Notes under the pieces: generated by a model
Database searches by the model: none
Told to the model about the DNA's origin: nothing
Seen by the model: the letters and a program-made list of their open reading frames with translations, nothing else
Position numbers and translations under genes: made by a program
Virus record (IMG/VR): IMGVR_UViG_3300008469_000001
Location: 1-64,000 of that record
Source of the DNA: a virus
DNA: 64,000 nt
Reading direction: 5' to 3' (one strand)
Shown: positions 52,647 to 61,700 of the stretch, piece after piece
How the letters are laid out: each line of letters opens with the position of its first letter
Numbering within the stretch: the stretch's first letter is position 1

Positions 52647-55217
52647 ATGTTAGTAGGTGTAGAAACAAAACTAATCGACAATTCACCATCATTTGTAGGT
52701 GGTGGTTCGAGCTTTATTCCAACTATTGTAACATTCGCAAGCAAAGGTCCAGTAAACCAACCATATTTATGTGGTTCTGCTAGTGAGGCATTACAAATTT
52801 TTGGTGAAGCAGATTTAAGTAAAAAACAATATGGTATGTTCGCAGCATACGAATTTTTTAAACAAGGTTCAAGTGCTTGGATTGTTAGAGCTGGTGCGGA
52901 TACTCCGGGCTTTGCTGAAACAACAATCAAAGCTAGAGATGGTAAACCATTAATGACAATTAGAAGCAAAAATTCTGGTGAATTTTATAACTCATTTAGA
53001 ATTGTATTCCAAGATATTAACCCTATCAATTTTGATGGTGTTGTAACAATGCAAATCTTAATTGAAATGAAAAATCCATTAACTCCAGATGAGTGGGCAG
53101 AAACTGAAACTACTCCATTCCCAGAGTATATTCCTATTCCAGGAAAAAACAGATTTAATGTTGATTTTGCAACTCAAAGAGTTTATTCAGCAATTGATGA
53201 TGTAGATCAAGTAAACCATTTTGGTGAATATTTATATGATGCAGTATCTGATTCTTGTATTAAACAAGTTAATGAAATTGTTAAAATGAATGAAACTGAA
53301 GATTTTATGTTTATTTTTGAAAGAGAACCTTTCACATCAACTATTGTAATTGAAAAATTAAAAGCACAAGTAAACTTTGCTGGTGGTTCAAATGCTATTG
53401 AAACTGCATGGGCACCAATCTTCAACTTAGCTGGATTTAAAAAATATGATGCTGCTAGAAGAGAATTTAGAGCTGAATCTGATTTATATACTATGGCTAA
53501 AAATGAGTATGTTCAATTACCAGTAAATGTACAAAAATATAACAAAGATAATAACATTTTAGTAATTGGTGGATTAACTACCAATGGTATAAAAAAAGAA
53601 GTTGTTTACCAAGATAAATTAGTTGATTGGGGAACATATAACAATGTAGATACTGTTAAAGGTTCTGTAGCATTTGCAACTGCTGAGCCAGTAGTAAGTA
53701 ATCCAAATGTTGGAGATGATGCAACAGTAACACTAAGAGATAATGATGGTGTTGAAATTGATGTAAGAGTTGGTGATATTAGAGAATTTGTTATGCCATT
53801 AGGTGGAGATGTAAATACACATAATTACTACTTAAATATTGATGAAGATAAATTCTTATTACAAGAGTTGTATAAAAAAGATTGTCCTCAAGTTGATGAT
53901 GGACCTGAATCTTTACCTGCTATTGATGGAACAGGTAGATATTATAATGTTACAGTTCAATTTGCAAATGCAATGGAAAAATTAGCAGAAATCATTGAAA
54001 AAATGAATAACATTAAAAAAGATGTAGCGAACCAAGCATATAGAGTAGATGCATGGTCTCCAGGTGAATGGGGTAATAAATATCAAGTATCTGTTGATTA
54101 TGATCCAGGTGTTGATGAAGTTACTATTCATATATTTGAAGAAAGAGGTGCTGAATTAGTAGAAGTTGAAAATGGTGTTTCTCAATCATTTAAAGCTGAT
54201 CAATTAACATTTAAAAATGCTAAAATTTATATTGGTACACCAGTAGAAGTAGCAGTATCTAATACTTATCCAGTTAATGATGTTGATCCTGATACAGGTG
54301 CTGAACAACCTATGCCATTAATGGGTGGTGCTGATATGTTTACTGATAAAGATTATAATAATGATCAAAAATTAGCTCCTTACATTGCTGGTTCAGTTGC
54401 ACATCAAACTGGTGTATGGGCTGTATTCAACTTTGAAGAATTTGCATATAAAGCATTAGCTTGTCCTTATTTCTCACAATTTGGTATGGTAAGTGGTGAA
54501 ATGGTTTCTATGGCAGAAAACAGAAGAGATTTCCATTGTATTATTGACACACCTGATTTAATTGCTCCAGCAGCAGTTAATTGGAGAACAAGTGGTAATC
54601 ATAATTCTAAATTTGAATCAATTTATTTCCCATGGTTAATGAAATTAGATACTTATACTAAGAAAGTAGTTCCAGTTCCACCAAGTGGTTCAGCATTACA
54701 ATCTATGGCATTAACTCAAAGGAATGGTAAAATCTGTGATGCTCCAGCAGGAACAACAAGAGGTATGATTTTTGATGCTGTTGCAGTATCAAAAGATATT
54801 AAATTATCACAAGTAATGAGAGATAGATTATATGGTATGGGTATCAATCCAATTGTCAAAGGTTTAACTACTGGTATTTGTGTTATGGGTCAAAAGACTA
54901 CATATGCTAAAACATCTCCAATGCAAAAAGTTGGTACAATGATTATGATTGAACAAATTGTAAGAGATTTAACTTTATCTGGTAAAAATTACTTATTTGA
55001 TTTATCTGTTCCAAGTTTATGGAATACAATTCAAGGTGATTTTCAATCATATTTAAATACATATATAGCAAATGAGTGTTTATCTGAAGCTGAAGCGAAT
55101 GTAAGTGCGGAATTTAACCCACCAATCGTATTAGCACAATCTAAGTTAAATGCATTAGTTAGAATTAAACCAAGTCCTTATATGGAACATTTAATAATTC
55201 CGATTTCTTGTGAATAA
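52647..55217 (+). CDS. 18: Contractile tail sheath protein, T4 gp18-like
   Basis: 856 residues from the ATG at 52647 (AGGAG 7 nt upstream; the frame opens at a TTG inside the leader). The N-terminal region has PTIVTFASKGPVNQPYLCGS with EALQIFGEADLSKKQYGMFA and SSAWIVRAGAD, the start pattern of gp18-like sheaths. The C-terminal domain has VMRDRLYGMGINPIVKGLTT, GICVMGQKTTYAKTSPMQKV, and then the final strands to IPISCE. The protein is longer than T4 gp18 (659), with insertions in the middle (about residues 330-560). It polymerises around the tail tube and contracts at infection. Confidence 0.93.
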   Translation: MLVGVETKLIDNSPSFVGGGSSFIPTIVTFASKGPVNQPYLCGSASEALQIFGEADLSKKQYGMFAAYEFFKQGSSAWIVRAGADTPGFAETTIKARDGKPLMTIRSKNSGEFYNSFRIVFQDINPINFDGVVTMQILIEMKNPLTPDEWAETETTPFPEYIPIPGKNRFNVDFATQRVYSAIDDVDQVNHFGEYLYDAVSDSCIKQVNEIVKMNETEDFMFIFEREPFTSTIVIEKLKAQVNFAGGSNAIETAWAPIFNLAGFKKYDAARREFRAESDLYTMAKNEYVQLPVNVQKYNKDNNILVIGGLTTNGIKKEVVYQDKLVDWGTYNNVDTVKGSVAFATAEPVVSNPNVGDDATVTLRDNDGVEIDVRVGDIREFVMPLGGDVNTHNYYLNIDEDKFLLQELYKKDCPQVDDGPESLPAIDGTGRYYNVTVQFANAMEKLAEIIEKMNNIKKDVANQAYRVDAWSPGEWGNKYQVSVDYDPGVDEVTIHIFEERGAELVEVENGVSQSFKADQLTFKNAKIYIGTPVEVAVSNTYPVNDVDPDTGAEQPMPLMGGADMFTDKDYNNDQKLAPYIAGSVAHQTGVWAVFNFEEFAYKALACPYFSQFGMVSGEMVSMAENRRDFHCIIDTPDLIAPAAVNWRTSGNHNSKFESIYFPWLMKLDTYTKKVVPVPPSGSALQSMALTQRNGKICDAPAGTTRGMIFDAVAVSKDIKLSQVMRDRLYGMGINPIVKGLTTGICVMGQKTTYAKTSPMQKVGTMIMIEQIVRDLTLSGKNYLFDLSVPSLWNTIQGDFQSYLNTYIANECLSEAEANVSAEFNPPIVLAQSKLNALVRIKPSPYMEHLIIPISCE

Positions 55218-55233
55218 CAAAATTCTAATATGA

Positions 55234-55262
55234 AAAAAAGGTGAGTTTAACTCACCTTTTTT
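55234..55262. terminator. Strong bidirectional terminator
   Basis: AAAAAAGGTGAG pairs with CTCACCTTTTTT around TTTAA. It ends the sheath transcript (+) and the convergent gp26-like transcript (-). Confidence 0.85.
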
Positions 55263-55269
55263 ATTGACT

Positions 55270-55500
55270 TTACTTTGAAGACTTCTTAATTTCTTCACTT
55301 TCTTTTTCTCTTTGTTTAATTAATTCTTCGATCCAAAATTTTCTTTCATTTGGTGTCATCATCATAGTTTCGCTTCTTTGTGTATTCATATGATAATTCA
55401 ATGCCCATATTTCAAATAAAATATTATCATTTTGATTTTTTAGTGACTCGAGGACTGGAACTACATCTTTTGCTGTAAAGTTCTTCAGTCCTCTTCTGAG
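55270..55500 (-). CDS. -1 frame extension of the gp26-like gene (gpT/gp51-like part)
   Basis: This 76-codon open frame has no plausible start codon of its own: an in-frame TAA lies immediately upstream of the slippery site, and only CTG or internal TTG/ATG codons follow. It is in the -1 frame relative to 55485-56276 and is entered exactly by a slip on T-TTT-TTC. It encodes NFTAKDVVPVLESLKNQNDN, then ILFEIWALNYHMNTQRSE, a TPNERKFWIEELIKQREKE segment and a Lys-rich end. The fusion would be about 335 residues. Acidic/basic helical T extensions of this kind coat the tape measure during tail assembly in other phages. In T4, gene 51 follows gene 26. Confidence 0.65.
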   Translation of the reverse strand, partial: LRRGLKNFTAKDVVPVLESLKNQNDNILFEIWALNYHMNTQRSETMMMTPNERKFWIEELIKQREKESEEIKKSSK

Positions 55501-55506
55501 AAAAAA
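55452..55506 (-). promoter_or_regulatory. Programmed -1 ribosomal frameshift signal
   Basis: The slippery heptamer T-TTT-TTC (55506-55500) is in the correct zero-frame phase. An 8-nt spacer follows (55499-55492), then an 11-bp stem: GGACTG (55491-55486) with CAGTCC (55457-55452), and GAACT (55483-55479) with AGTTC (55462-55458), with a 2-nt AA bulge and a 16-nt loop. Confidence 0.75.
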
Positions 55507-56276
55507 TTAGTAATGTCTACCACAACATCAGTTTTCTCTTTGAATCCACAATTAGCACATTTTACATCTAAATCCATAACAGTACCAATCTTATTTACTT
55601 CTGTAAAGTGATCTATGATAAATTTAAAATCTTTTGGATTTACTTGTTCCACCCATTGTGCAATAAATCTTTTATCTGTAACTGATTGTTTACCATCATC
55701 AGTTTCAACATCAACTCTTTGAATACAACTAACAATCTTGTCTAACTGTTCTGCAACATCATTGTCATTTGCTTTTTGAATTTCAACCGCTTCTTTAAAA
55801 ATTATTGGAATCATATATATTTCAAAGTTCTTAAATTTTAACATAAGTTCATCAAAGCTATTTAACATTTTTATTGGTAATTTAGTGTAATCAACATTTA
55901 ATTCATTTTCATGGTTGCACTCAGAACATGTCCAACTAACTTTTGTCATTTTACCATAAGTTAAAACCCTTGCTTGTAATAACATAGCTTCAACATCGGC
56001 TCTAATTAACAGTTCTGGTTTTTTTAAACCCAATATTGTATTTTTTAAAACAATCATTGGTGCTTTTAGTTCTTCAACTAATTTTTGATCTGTCCAAATA
56101 AGTTCATCTTTAGTTGTTAAGGCTCTAACTTGAACCATACCATCAGATGAAAGAGCACCTTGCTCAAAAATATCATCTAATACACCATCTTGGGCGTATG
56201 GAATACCTTTAGATGGTAATTTCATTTCGTAATATGTTGGTTCTTTTGACTGTAATAATGGATTATAATTACTCAT
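55485..56276 (-). CDS. 26: Baseplate hub/tail assembly protein, T4 gp26-like
   Basis: 263 residues. It aligns by eye with T4 gp26 (208 residues): DGMVQVRALTTKDELIW (gp26 GSVEVRPLTMKEYKNIL), then VSWTCSECNHENELNVDYTK (gp26 YTCPKCGHRVSVRLNYTK), then FEIYMIPIIFKEA, then CIQRVDV with an acidic region, and DVKCANCGFKEKTDVVVDIT ending NFF (gp26 ACDGCGERSVHIIRGLKEFF). Two CxxC pairs probably bind zinc. A -1 frameshift near its end would add a 76-residue extension, giving a gpG/gpGT-like chaperone pair. An early-type box is at 56305-56315, and the gene opposes the surrounding + strand late genes. Confidence 0.82.
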   Translation of the reverse strand: MSNYNPLLQSKEPTYYEMKLPSKGIPYAQDGVLDDIFEQGALSSDGMVQVRALTTKDELIWTDQKLVEELKAPMIVLKNTILGLKKPELLIRADVEAMLLQARVLTYGKMTKVSWTCSECNHENELNVDYTKLPIKMLNSFDELMLKFKNFEIYMIPIIFKEAVEIQKANDNDVAEQLDKIVSCIQRVDVETDDGKQSVTDKRFIAQWVEQVNPKDFKFIIDHFTEVNKIGTVMDLDVKCANCGFKEKTDVVVDITNFFSEED

Positions 56277-56304
56277 ATATCTCTCCTGAATTAATTTTAG
56301 TACT

Positions 56305-56315
56305 TATTATACAAT
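56305..56315 (-). promoter_or_regulatory. Promoter ATTGTATAATA for the gp26-like gene
   Basis: An exact 11-mer, 29 nt before the ATG on the minus strand. An assembly chaperone with an early-class promoter is unexpected. Confidence 0.55.
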
Positions 56316-56363
56316 TAATATATGAAATATTTATATTAAAAAAAGACAGAATTCTGAAATTTG

Positions 56364-56371
56364 TATAAATA
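56364..56371 (+). promoter_or_regulatory. T4-type late promoter box TATAAATA (first of two)
   Basis: Exact match, 69 nt before the ATG at 56440. Confidence 0.55.
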
Positions 56372-56395
56372 AATAAAAAATAAAGGTTAATTCTT

Positions 56396-56403
56396 TATAA
56401 ATA
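56396..56403 (+). promoter_or_regulatory. T4-type late promoter box TATAAATA (second of two)
   Basis: Exact match 32 bp after the first and 37 nt before the ATG at 56440. Tandem late boxes suggest high expression. Confidence 0.6.
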
Positions 56404-56439
56404 AAATAAAGAAAAATGTAAATCCCAAGGAGAATGATA

Positions 56440-57483
56440 ATGAAATTTGTTGAAATCGTAGAGACAGTAGAGAGTATTGAAAGTAAATTAGATACTTTAT
56501 CTGAAGCAAAATTAGAATTGTTAGAAACAATTTTAGAAGAGGGTGCAGATATTGAATTTGATACAGTACACCATATGGATTATTTAATTGAGTTTGTTGA
56601 TGCTCACACAGATGATAATGCAACAGTAATTGCTGAGTCAGTTGATTGTGGTACTGTTTTAGAGACTATTTTAGAGTCAGCTAGAAAAAACCCAACTGAT
56701 ATAGAAACATTTATTGCTGAAGCTATCGAAGCTGCTGGAGAAATTGAGATTGCTGAGTTAGATGATGAAACAGAAACAGCATCTGTGACATTATTATCAA
56801 TTGTAACTAATACTTTAACAGAAATGTTAGGTGAAGAAGCTGTTGAAGCATTACCTGCTGAGATGGTATTCGATATTGTTTCTGAAGCAAAAGATTTAGA
56901 TATTTCTGATGATGCAACTGATATGAATTTAGTTGAATTAGTAGAAGAAATTTCTACAAAATTGGAAACAGCTATTTCTGAAGGTGTAATAGATTTAGAT
57001 TCTGAAGATTATGAAACAGAAACTTTAGCTGAATTCTTAAATGATTATGCTGATACAGAAGATTTATTAGAAGAAATGGCACAAGTTAATGAAGAAATTT
57101 TAGCAGAATCAGAAGATGAAGCTGGTGCAGATTTAATGAGAAAAGCTAAAGAAGCTACAACAATAGTTGAAGCAAAAATGGAAATATGTAAACCAAGTGA
57201 TATGAAATGTAAACAAGAGAAAGCTAAAAAAGCTAAAGCTTACTTTGCTAAAAATGAAATGCCTGGTGGGGGAAAAGCAAAAGATTTTGCTATGGATAAA
57301 ATTTCTGGTGACTTAGCTAAGCATGTTAAAAATGCTGCTAAAGCATCAAAAAAAGCTACTGGTAAACCACTTTCCAAAGAATATATTCAATATGTTTTAG
57401 TTCCAGGAATAATTAAAAGAATGAGAATGAGAGGTATGAAATTAAAAGCAAAAGATATGAAGAAAAAAGCAGGAATGAAATAA
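56440..57483 (+). CDS. Acidic protein with basic C-terminus, probable scaffold or virion protein
   Basis: 347 residues from the ATG at 56440 (GGAG 7 nt upstream; the ATG at 56434 is only 1 nt from the site). Residues 1-230 are extremely acidic and helical (Glu/Asp with Ala, Leu and Thr). Residues about 240-347 are strongly basic (KKAKAYFAKNEMPGGGKAKD and a tail rich in Lys, Met and Arg). Two tandem late boxes suggest an abundant late product. This charge polarity resembles prohead core/scaffold or internal proteins, but no family signature is visible. It ends near a hairpin at 57501-57521. Confidence 0.6.
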   Translation: MKFVEIVETVESIESKLDTLSEAKLELLETILEEGADIEFDTVHHMDYLIEFVDAHTDDNATVIAESVDCGTVLETILESARKNPTDIETFIAEAIEAAGEIEIAELDDETETASVTLLSIVTNTLTEMLGEEAVEALPAEMVFDIVSEAKDLDISDDATDMNLVELVEEISTKLETAISEGVIDLDSEDYETETLAEFLNDYADTEDLLEEMAQVNEEILAESEDEAGADLMRKAKEATTIVEAKMEICKPSDMKCKQEKAKKAKAYFAKNEMPGGGKAKDFAMDKISGDLAKHVKNAAKASKKATGKPLSKEYIQYVLVPGIIKRMRMRGMKLKAKDMKKKAGMK

Positions 57484-57500
57484 TCCTAACTTTTTCTTTC

Positions 57501-57521
57501 TGAGAGAGAATTTCTCTCTCA
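57501..57521 (+). terminator. Hairpin after the acidic protein gene
   Basis: TGAGAGAG pairs with CTCTCTCA around AATTT. The following tract is only moderately T-rich, so termination may be partial. Confidence 0.45.
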
Positions 57522-57567
57522 ACCTTTCTTCAAACTCTACAATAAATAAAACAAAGGAGAATTTGTT

Positions 57568-58239
57568 ATGATTGTGAGAGTAAAACCCAAATTAGACCCC
57601 AAATTAAAAAAACTTTTTGATAGATTACTCAACACAGAAGATAAAACTCTACCCCTGCACTTTAAATTCCTTAAAAATATGACATCAGAGTTGAGAGATC
57701 AGTTTATGGAATATTTCTCATATACTACAAAATATGACCTTAAAGAATACGAATTAGTCAAAAGAAGATTTAAGAATAATGAAAAACTGTTGATTGATAA
57801 TATGCTGGATATTGTTACTGATTATAAAGATAGTGAAATATGGAAAACAGATCAACTTAAACAAGTAAGAGGAATATATTTAGGGTCTATGTACCAAATC
57901 AAATATAAAAATTATCAACATGATCCGTTTCCGTTGGCTTTATTTCTAAATACTTATGATAATACCCATCAGAATTTCCAAGCTATCAATTTGCATTATT
58001 TTGTTCCTCAATTTAGAACTTATTTTATTGATAGAATCCTACAACTTAACAAACCTAGGATAGTAACAGATAAACCACCTATTTTAACTATGGATATGGT
58101 TAATACTATTATTCCTAATTTAGGTGTTGCATTCAGAAATTATAAAGCAGAAGAGATAAAGGTTATAGAAAAAATTAATCATTCTAGATGGAAAACCTAT
58201 CTTGAAATTGATAGAAGAAATATAAAGATTAAAAAATAA
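57568..58239 (+). CDS. Conserved T4-type phage protein of unknown function
   Basis: 223 residues, AAGGAG site. The region GSMYQIKYKNYQHDPFPLAL with FLNTYDNTHQNFQAINLHYF and VPQFRTYFIDRIL, followed near the C-terminus by FRNYKAEEIKVIEKINHSRW, follows the pattern G.MY.F.Y......DPFPL....N....F.GINLHYL....R, which I recall from proteins of T4-type phages of marine and other hosts. The function there is also unclear to me. The N-terminus is basic (MIVRVKPKLDPKLKKLFDRL). Its position before the tape-measure gene and late-like box (about 57540-57548) suggest a tail or virion role. Confidence 0.65.
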   Translation: MIVRVKPKLDPKLKKLFDRLLNTEDKTLPLHFKFLKNMTSELRDQFMEYFSYTTKYDLKEYELVKRRFKNNEKLLIDNMLDIVTDYKDSEIWKTDQLKQVRGIYLGSMYQIKYKNYQHDPFPLALFLNTYDNTHQNFQAINLHYFVPQFRTYFIDRILQLNKPRIVTDKPPILTMDMVNTIIPNLGVAFRNYKAEEIKVIEKINHSRWKTYLEIDRRNIKIKK

Positions 58240-58308
58240 CTTCTTAATATAAAAAACACAATTTTTTGAATAAATAGAATAAAGAAACTATTTTTAAGGA
58301 ATATTATT

Positions 58309-58788
58309 ATGGGTATATTTAATAAATTAAAACATATGACAGGATTTGATGCTCAAAGAAATGAAGATGGTAAGATTATTGATATTAAAAAATGTCTTAT
58401 TGAAGTTAAAATGAAAAAAGCTGAATTTATAATGTTAGCAAAATACTATTATAGAGGACATACTTCATACTCATCATATTATAAATTTGTATACCTTAAA
58501 AGAGTTAAAAAAATTATTGCTATTATGGATGCTGCTAAGAAAAAGGCTGATAATGGTTGTGCTATGGATGCAACTTATATTAAGTTTTATTACAATTCTA
58601 CACATTTTATAGAACTACCTTTTGAGGTATTTGCTGATAAGAGAAATATGAATATCAATATTAGAAATACTAAAAGATGGAATGAATTAAATATAAAGAG
58701 AATTTTAAAATTGTATCCTGATTTTATTGAATATGAAAAAAGTTTAATATCGGAAAATGACATCATCTCAATATTAGAAATTGACTAA
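58309..58788 (+). CDS. Hypothetical protein before the tape measure gene
   Basis: 159 residues, basic and mixed alpha/beta: MGIFNKLKHMTGFDAQRNED, then a Lys/Tyr-rich region (AKYYYRGHTSYSSYYKFVYL) and an acidic C-terminus. Not recognised; it does not look like a T4 gp19-type tube protein. A GAATAAATA late-like sequence lies about 33 nt upstream, and the tape-measure gene starts 11 nt after its stop. Confidence 0.55.
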   Translation: MGIFNKLKHMTGFDAQRNEDGKIIDIKKCLIEVKMKKAEFIMLAKYYYRGHTSYSSYYKFVYLKRVKKIIAIMDAAKKKADNGCAMDATYIKFYYNSTHFIELPFEVFADKRNMNINIRNTKRWNELNIKRILKLYPDFIEYEKSLISENDIISILEID

Positions 58789-58799
58789 AATAGGATCAA

Positions 58800-61700
58800 A
58801 TGATGAGTAATTATAATGATAAGCAGGGTACAGCAACACCAGAAATTATGGCCGCAGAATATAAGGGATTATTTTCTAAAATACAAGAATTAGCTAAGGC
58901 TCAAAAAGCAGAAACATTAGATATTAGTTCTGATGCTGATATTCTAAAAGAAATATTAACTCAAAAAATTGATGATAATGCAGAAACAACAAAAACTATT
59001 TCTGATGAAATTGGTACTCTATTAGGTGCTAATAAAGTTAGTGATAAAGTTGGTTTTGTTAAAAAAATTCTTGAAAAAATAACTGATGAACAATCAAAAG
59101 AATTATATGACAAATTTAATGAAAGAGATACATCAACACAAAATATAAATATAAAGGACTTTGTTGATGATGTAGTCAATGAAATTCAGAAAAAATCTGA
59201 TAATACTCCATCTTCTAATCAGGTTGAAAATGTTTTTGATGCCGAAATAGGTATGTCTTTTGATAGTGTTAGTGAAGGTTTCAGAAGTGAAACAGAAAAT
59301 GTATTTAATATTTCTGATGATGGTAAAACCATTGAAATAACAGACAAAGATGCTGCTTATGCACATGCTGGTGATATAGCTGAAAAGGCGTATGCAGAAA
59401 TAGAAGAAGCTGATGCACAGAAAATAAAGTTACAAGAAGAACTTAATAAAACTTCTGATGATGATTTAGAAGAACAAAAAAGAATAAGAGCAGAGATGGA
59501 ACTGCTTACTAAAAAATCACAAACTGCAGAAAAAATACTATCAAGTGTACAAGGACTTGATAAGACACAGATGAAATCAGATCAAGCAGGAAAAATTAAT
59601 GGAGCAACTAACAAACAAGAAATAAAAAATCAACAAAAAATGGCTAAAGCTTCAAAAGAAACAATTGGAGCATTTGGCAGAATAGTTCAAGGTTCAACAG
59701 GATTTTCAACAGCACTTAGTGAAGCTAATCAAGCTGTAGGTGGATTAACAGATGCATTAGGTTCAGCAGGTGGGGCTTTAGGTGCCCACACTAGTACCCT
59801 TTCAAGTAATTTTTCAGGTTTACAACAAACTGTATTGATGACTGGTGGTGTTCTTGGTATGTTTTTGGGAGCTATGACGCTTGCAACTACAGCAATAAAA
59901 GGTTTTTATGAAAAATTAGATATTGCTAGAGATATGGGACAAGGTGAAGAATTTGTTGAATCACTTAGAGGAATGGAATTAAATACCCTTCTACCACCAG
60001 ATCAACTTAAAGCTATGTCTGAAACAATGTCTAAAAATTTAGGTATGTCATTAACAAACAATTCAAAAAAAATGGAAAGATTGGCTATCAAACAAAGAAT
60101 GTATGAAAGAATGAATGGTAAAGAAAATGCTGCTCAAATGTTAGATTCTTTAGATTCATTAAGACATGTATTAGGTTCAAACAGTGCTGATGGAATGATG
60201 GCAGAATTATCAGCACAAACTAACTCGTTGGCTGCTACTTTAGGTATAAGCAATAAGTTAGCATTGGATCAAATAAAAAGATTAGCTGAGAATACAGAAA
60301 TATTAACAAAAGGATTGGATAAAGATACAGCTGCAGAGATCCAAAAAGTTATGAAAGATGAATTTGCTGGATTATCCAAAGTATATGGTCAGGATGCTGC
60401 AGAAAGAATTACAAAAAAAGCAGCAGAGGCTATTTCAAGTAAGGAGAATGTTAGAAACCAAGCAAATAAGATGATACAAATAAAAGGTCTTGGTGGTAAA
60501 GGTGCGGAAAAGATAGATGAAACAAGAAAAGAATTACATCTGAGTAAAAAAGATGTTAATGCTTTATATGCTAGAGCATCTACAATGGATTTCAAAGCAT
60601 TAACACCAGAAGATCAAAAACTATTGGAAAAATTATCTGTAGCCATGACAGAAGCAGAGAATATTACTGTACAAGATTTACAACAAAGAAAGAAAGAGAT
60701 TAATGCAAAACTTAAAAAAGATCCACAAAATAAAGCATTACAAACTGAGTTACAAGGTATACAAACTAAAATTCATTTAGCATCGAATATTGGACTTGAG
60801 GGTGATCAGGATGTAGCCAATGCACTTAACACCATGTCTGTTAAACAAATTAATAAAATGGAAAAACAAGGAAAGGTTGAATCTGCACAAAGATTGGTTG
60901 GTAACACTGCCATGATAGAAATAAATAAACTTATTGGTATGCAAGGTCCAAAAAATGTAAAAGATTCGGCAAAAATGCTCAAAGCATTAAAAGAAACTCA
61001 GATTGCAAAAGCAGCAAAAGATGATCCAAAAAAACTTGAACAATATAAAAATACAAAACAGAGTTTATTAGCAAGTAAAGCTCAAAAAATGGGAATCAAA
61101 GATACAGATGGTAAATCATCTGAGGAACTTATAAAATTATTAAAAGAAAAAAAAGTTACATCTGCTGAAATAGAAAAAATAGACACTACAGCTTTTGCTT
61201 CAACAATTGGTCCAGCATTAGCTAAACAAATTAAAGATGGTAGGGAATCTGGAAAGGGAACAACAAAGATAGCAGGTGCTAAAACTATAGATAATGCTAA
61301 ATTTAAAAAAGCAGATGAGGATGGAACATTAGCGAAAAATCAGACTAAAGGTAAAAGTACACAATTGGAAAATGATCATGATAAGGCAGCTAGATTAGTT
61401 ATTGAAGCAAATCAGGCTATGGAAAGAGGTGTTATGTCATTAGTTAATAGTGTTTTACCAGCTTTACATGATGCTCTTGATTGGGTAAAAGATAATTTTC
61501 AACTAATAGGTGCTATTCTAGGTAGTGTATTTGCAGCTAAATTATTATGGATGATAAAAGGACCATTAGGATTTTTAGGAAAAGGTATTATGGGTATAGC
61601 AAATACTATTGGTGGAGCAGCATTCACTATTACTAAAGGTATCGCAAAAGGTATTCTAGCAGCACCCAAATTAATAATTTCTGGTATAAAAAATGGTATG

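Noticed and set aside
55273-55484. An independent small gene downstream of the gp26-like gene
   Set aside because: No usable start codon with a ribosome site. The slippery heptamer, spacer and stem explain the open frame better as a -1 extension.
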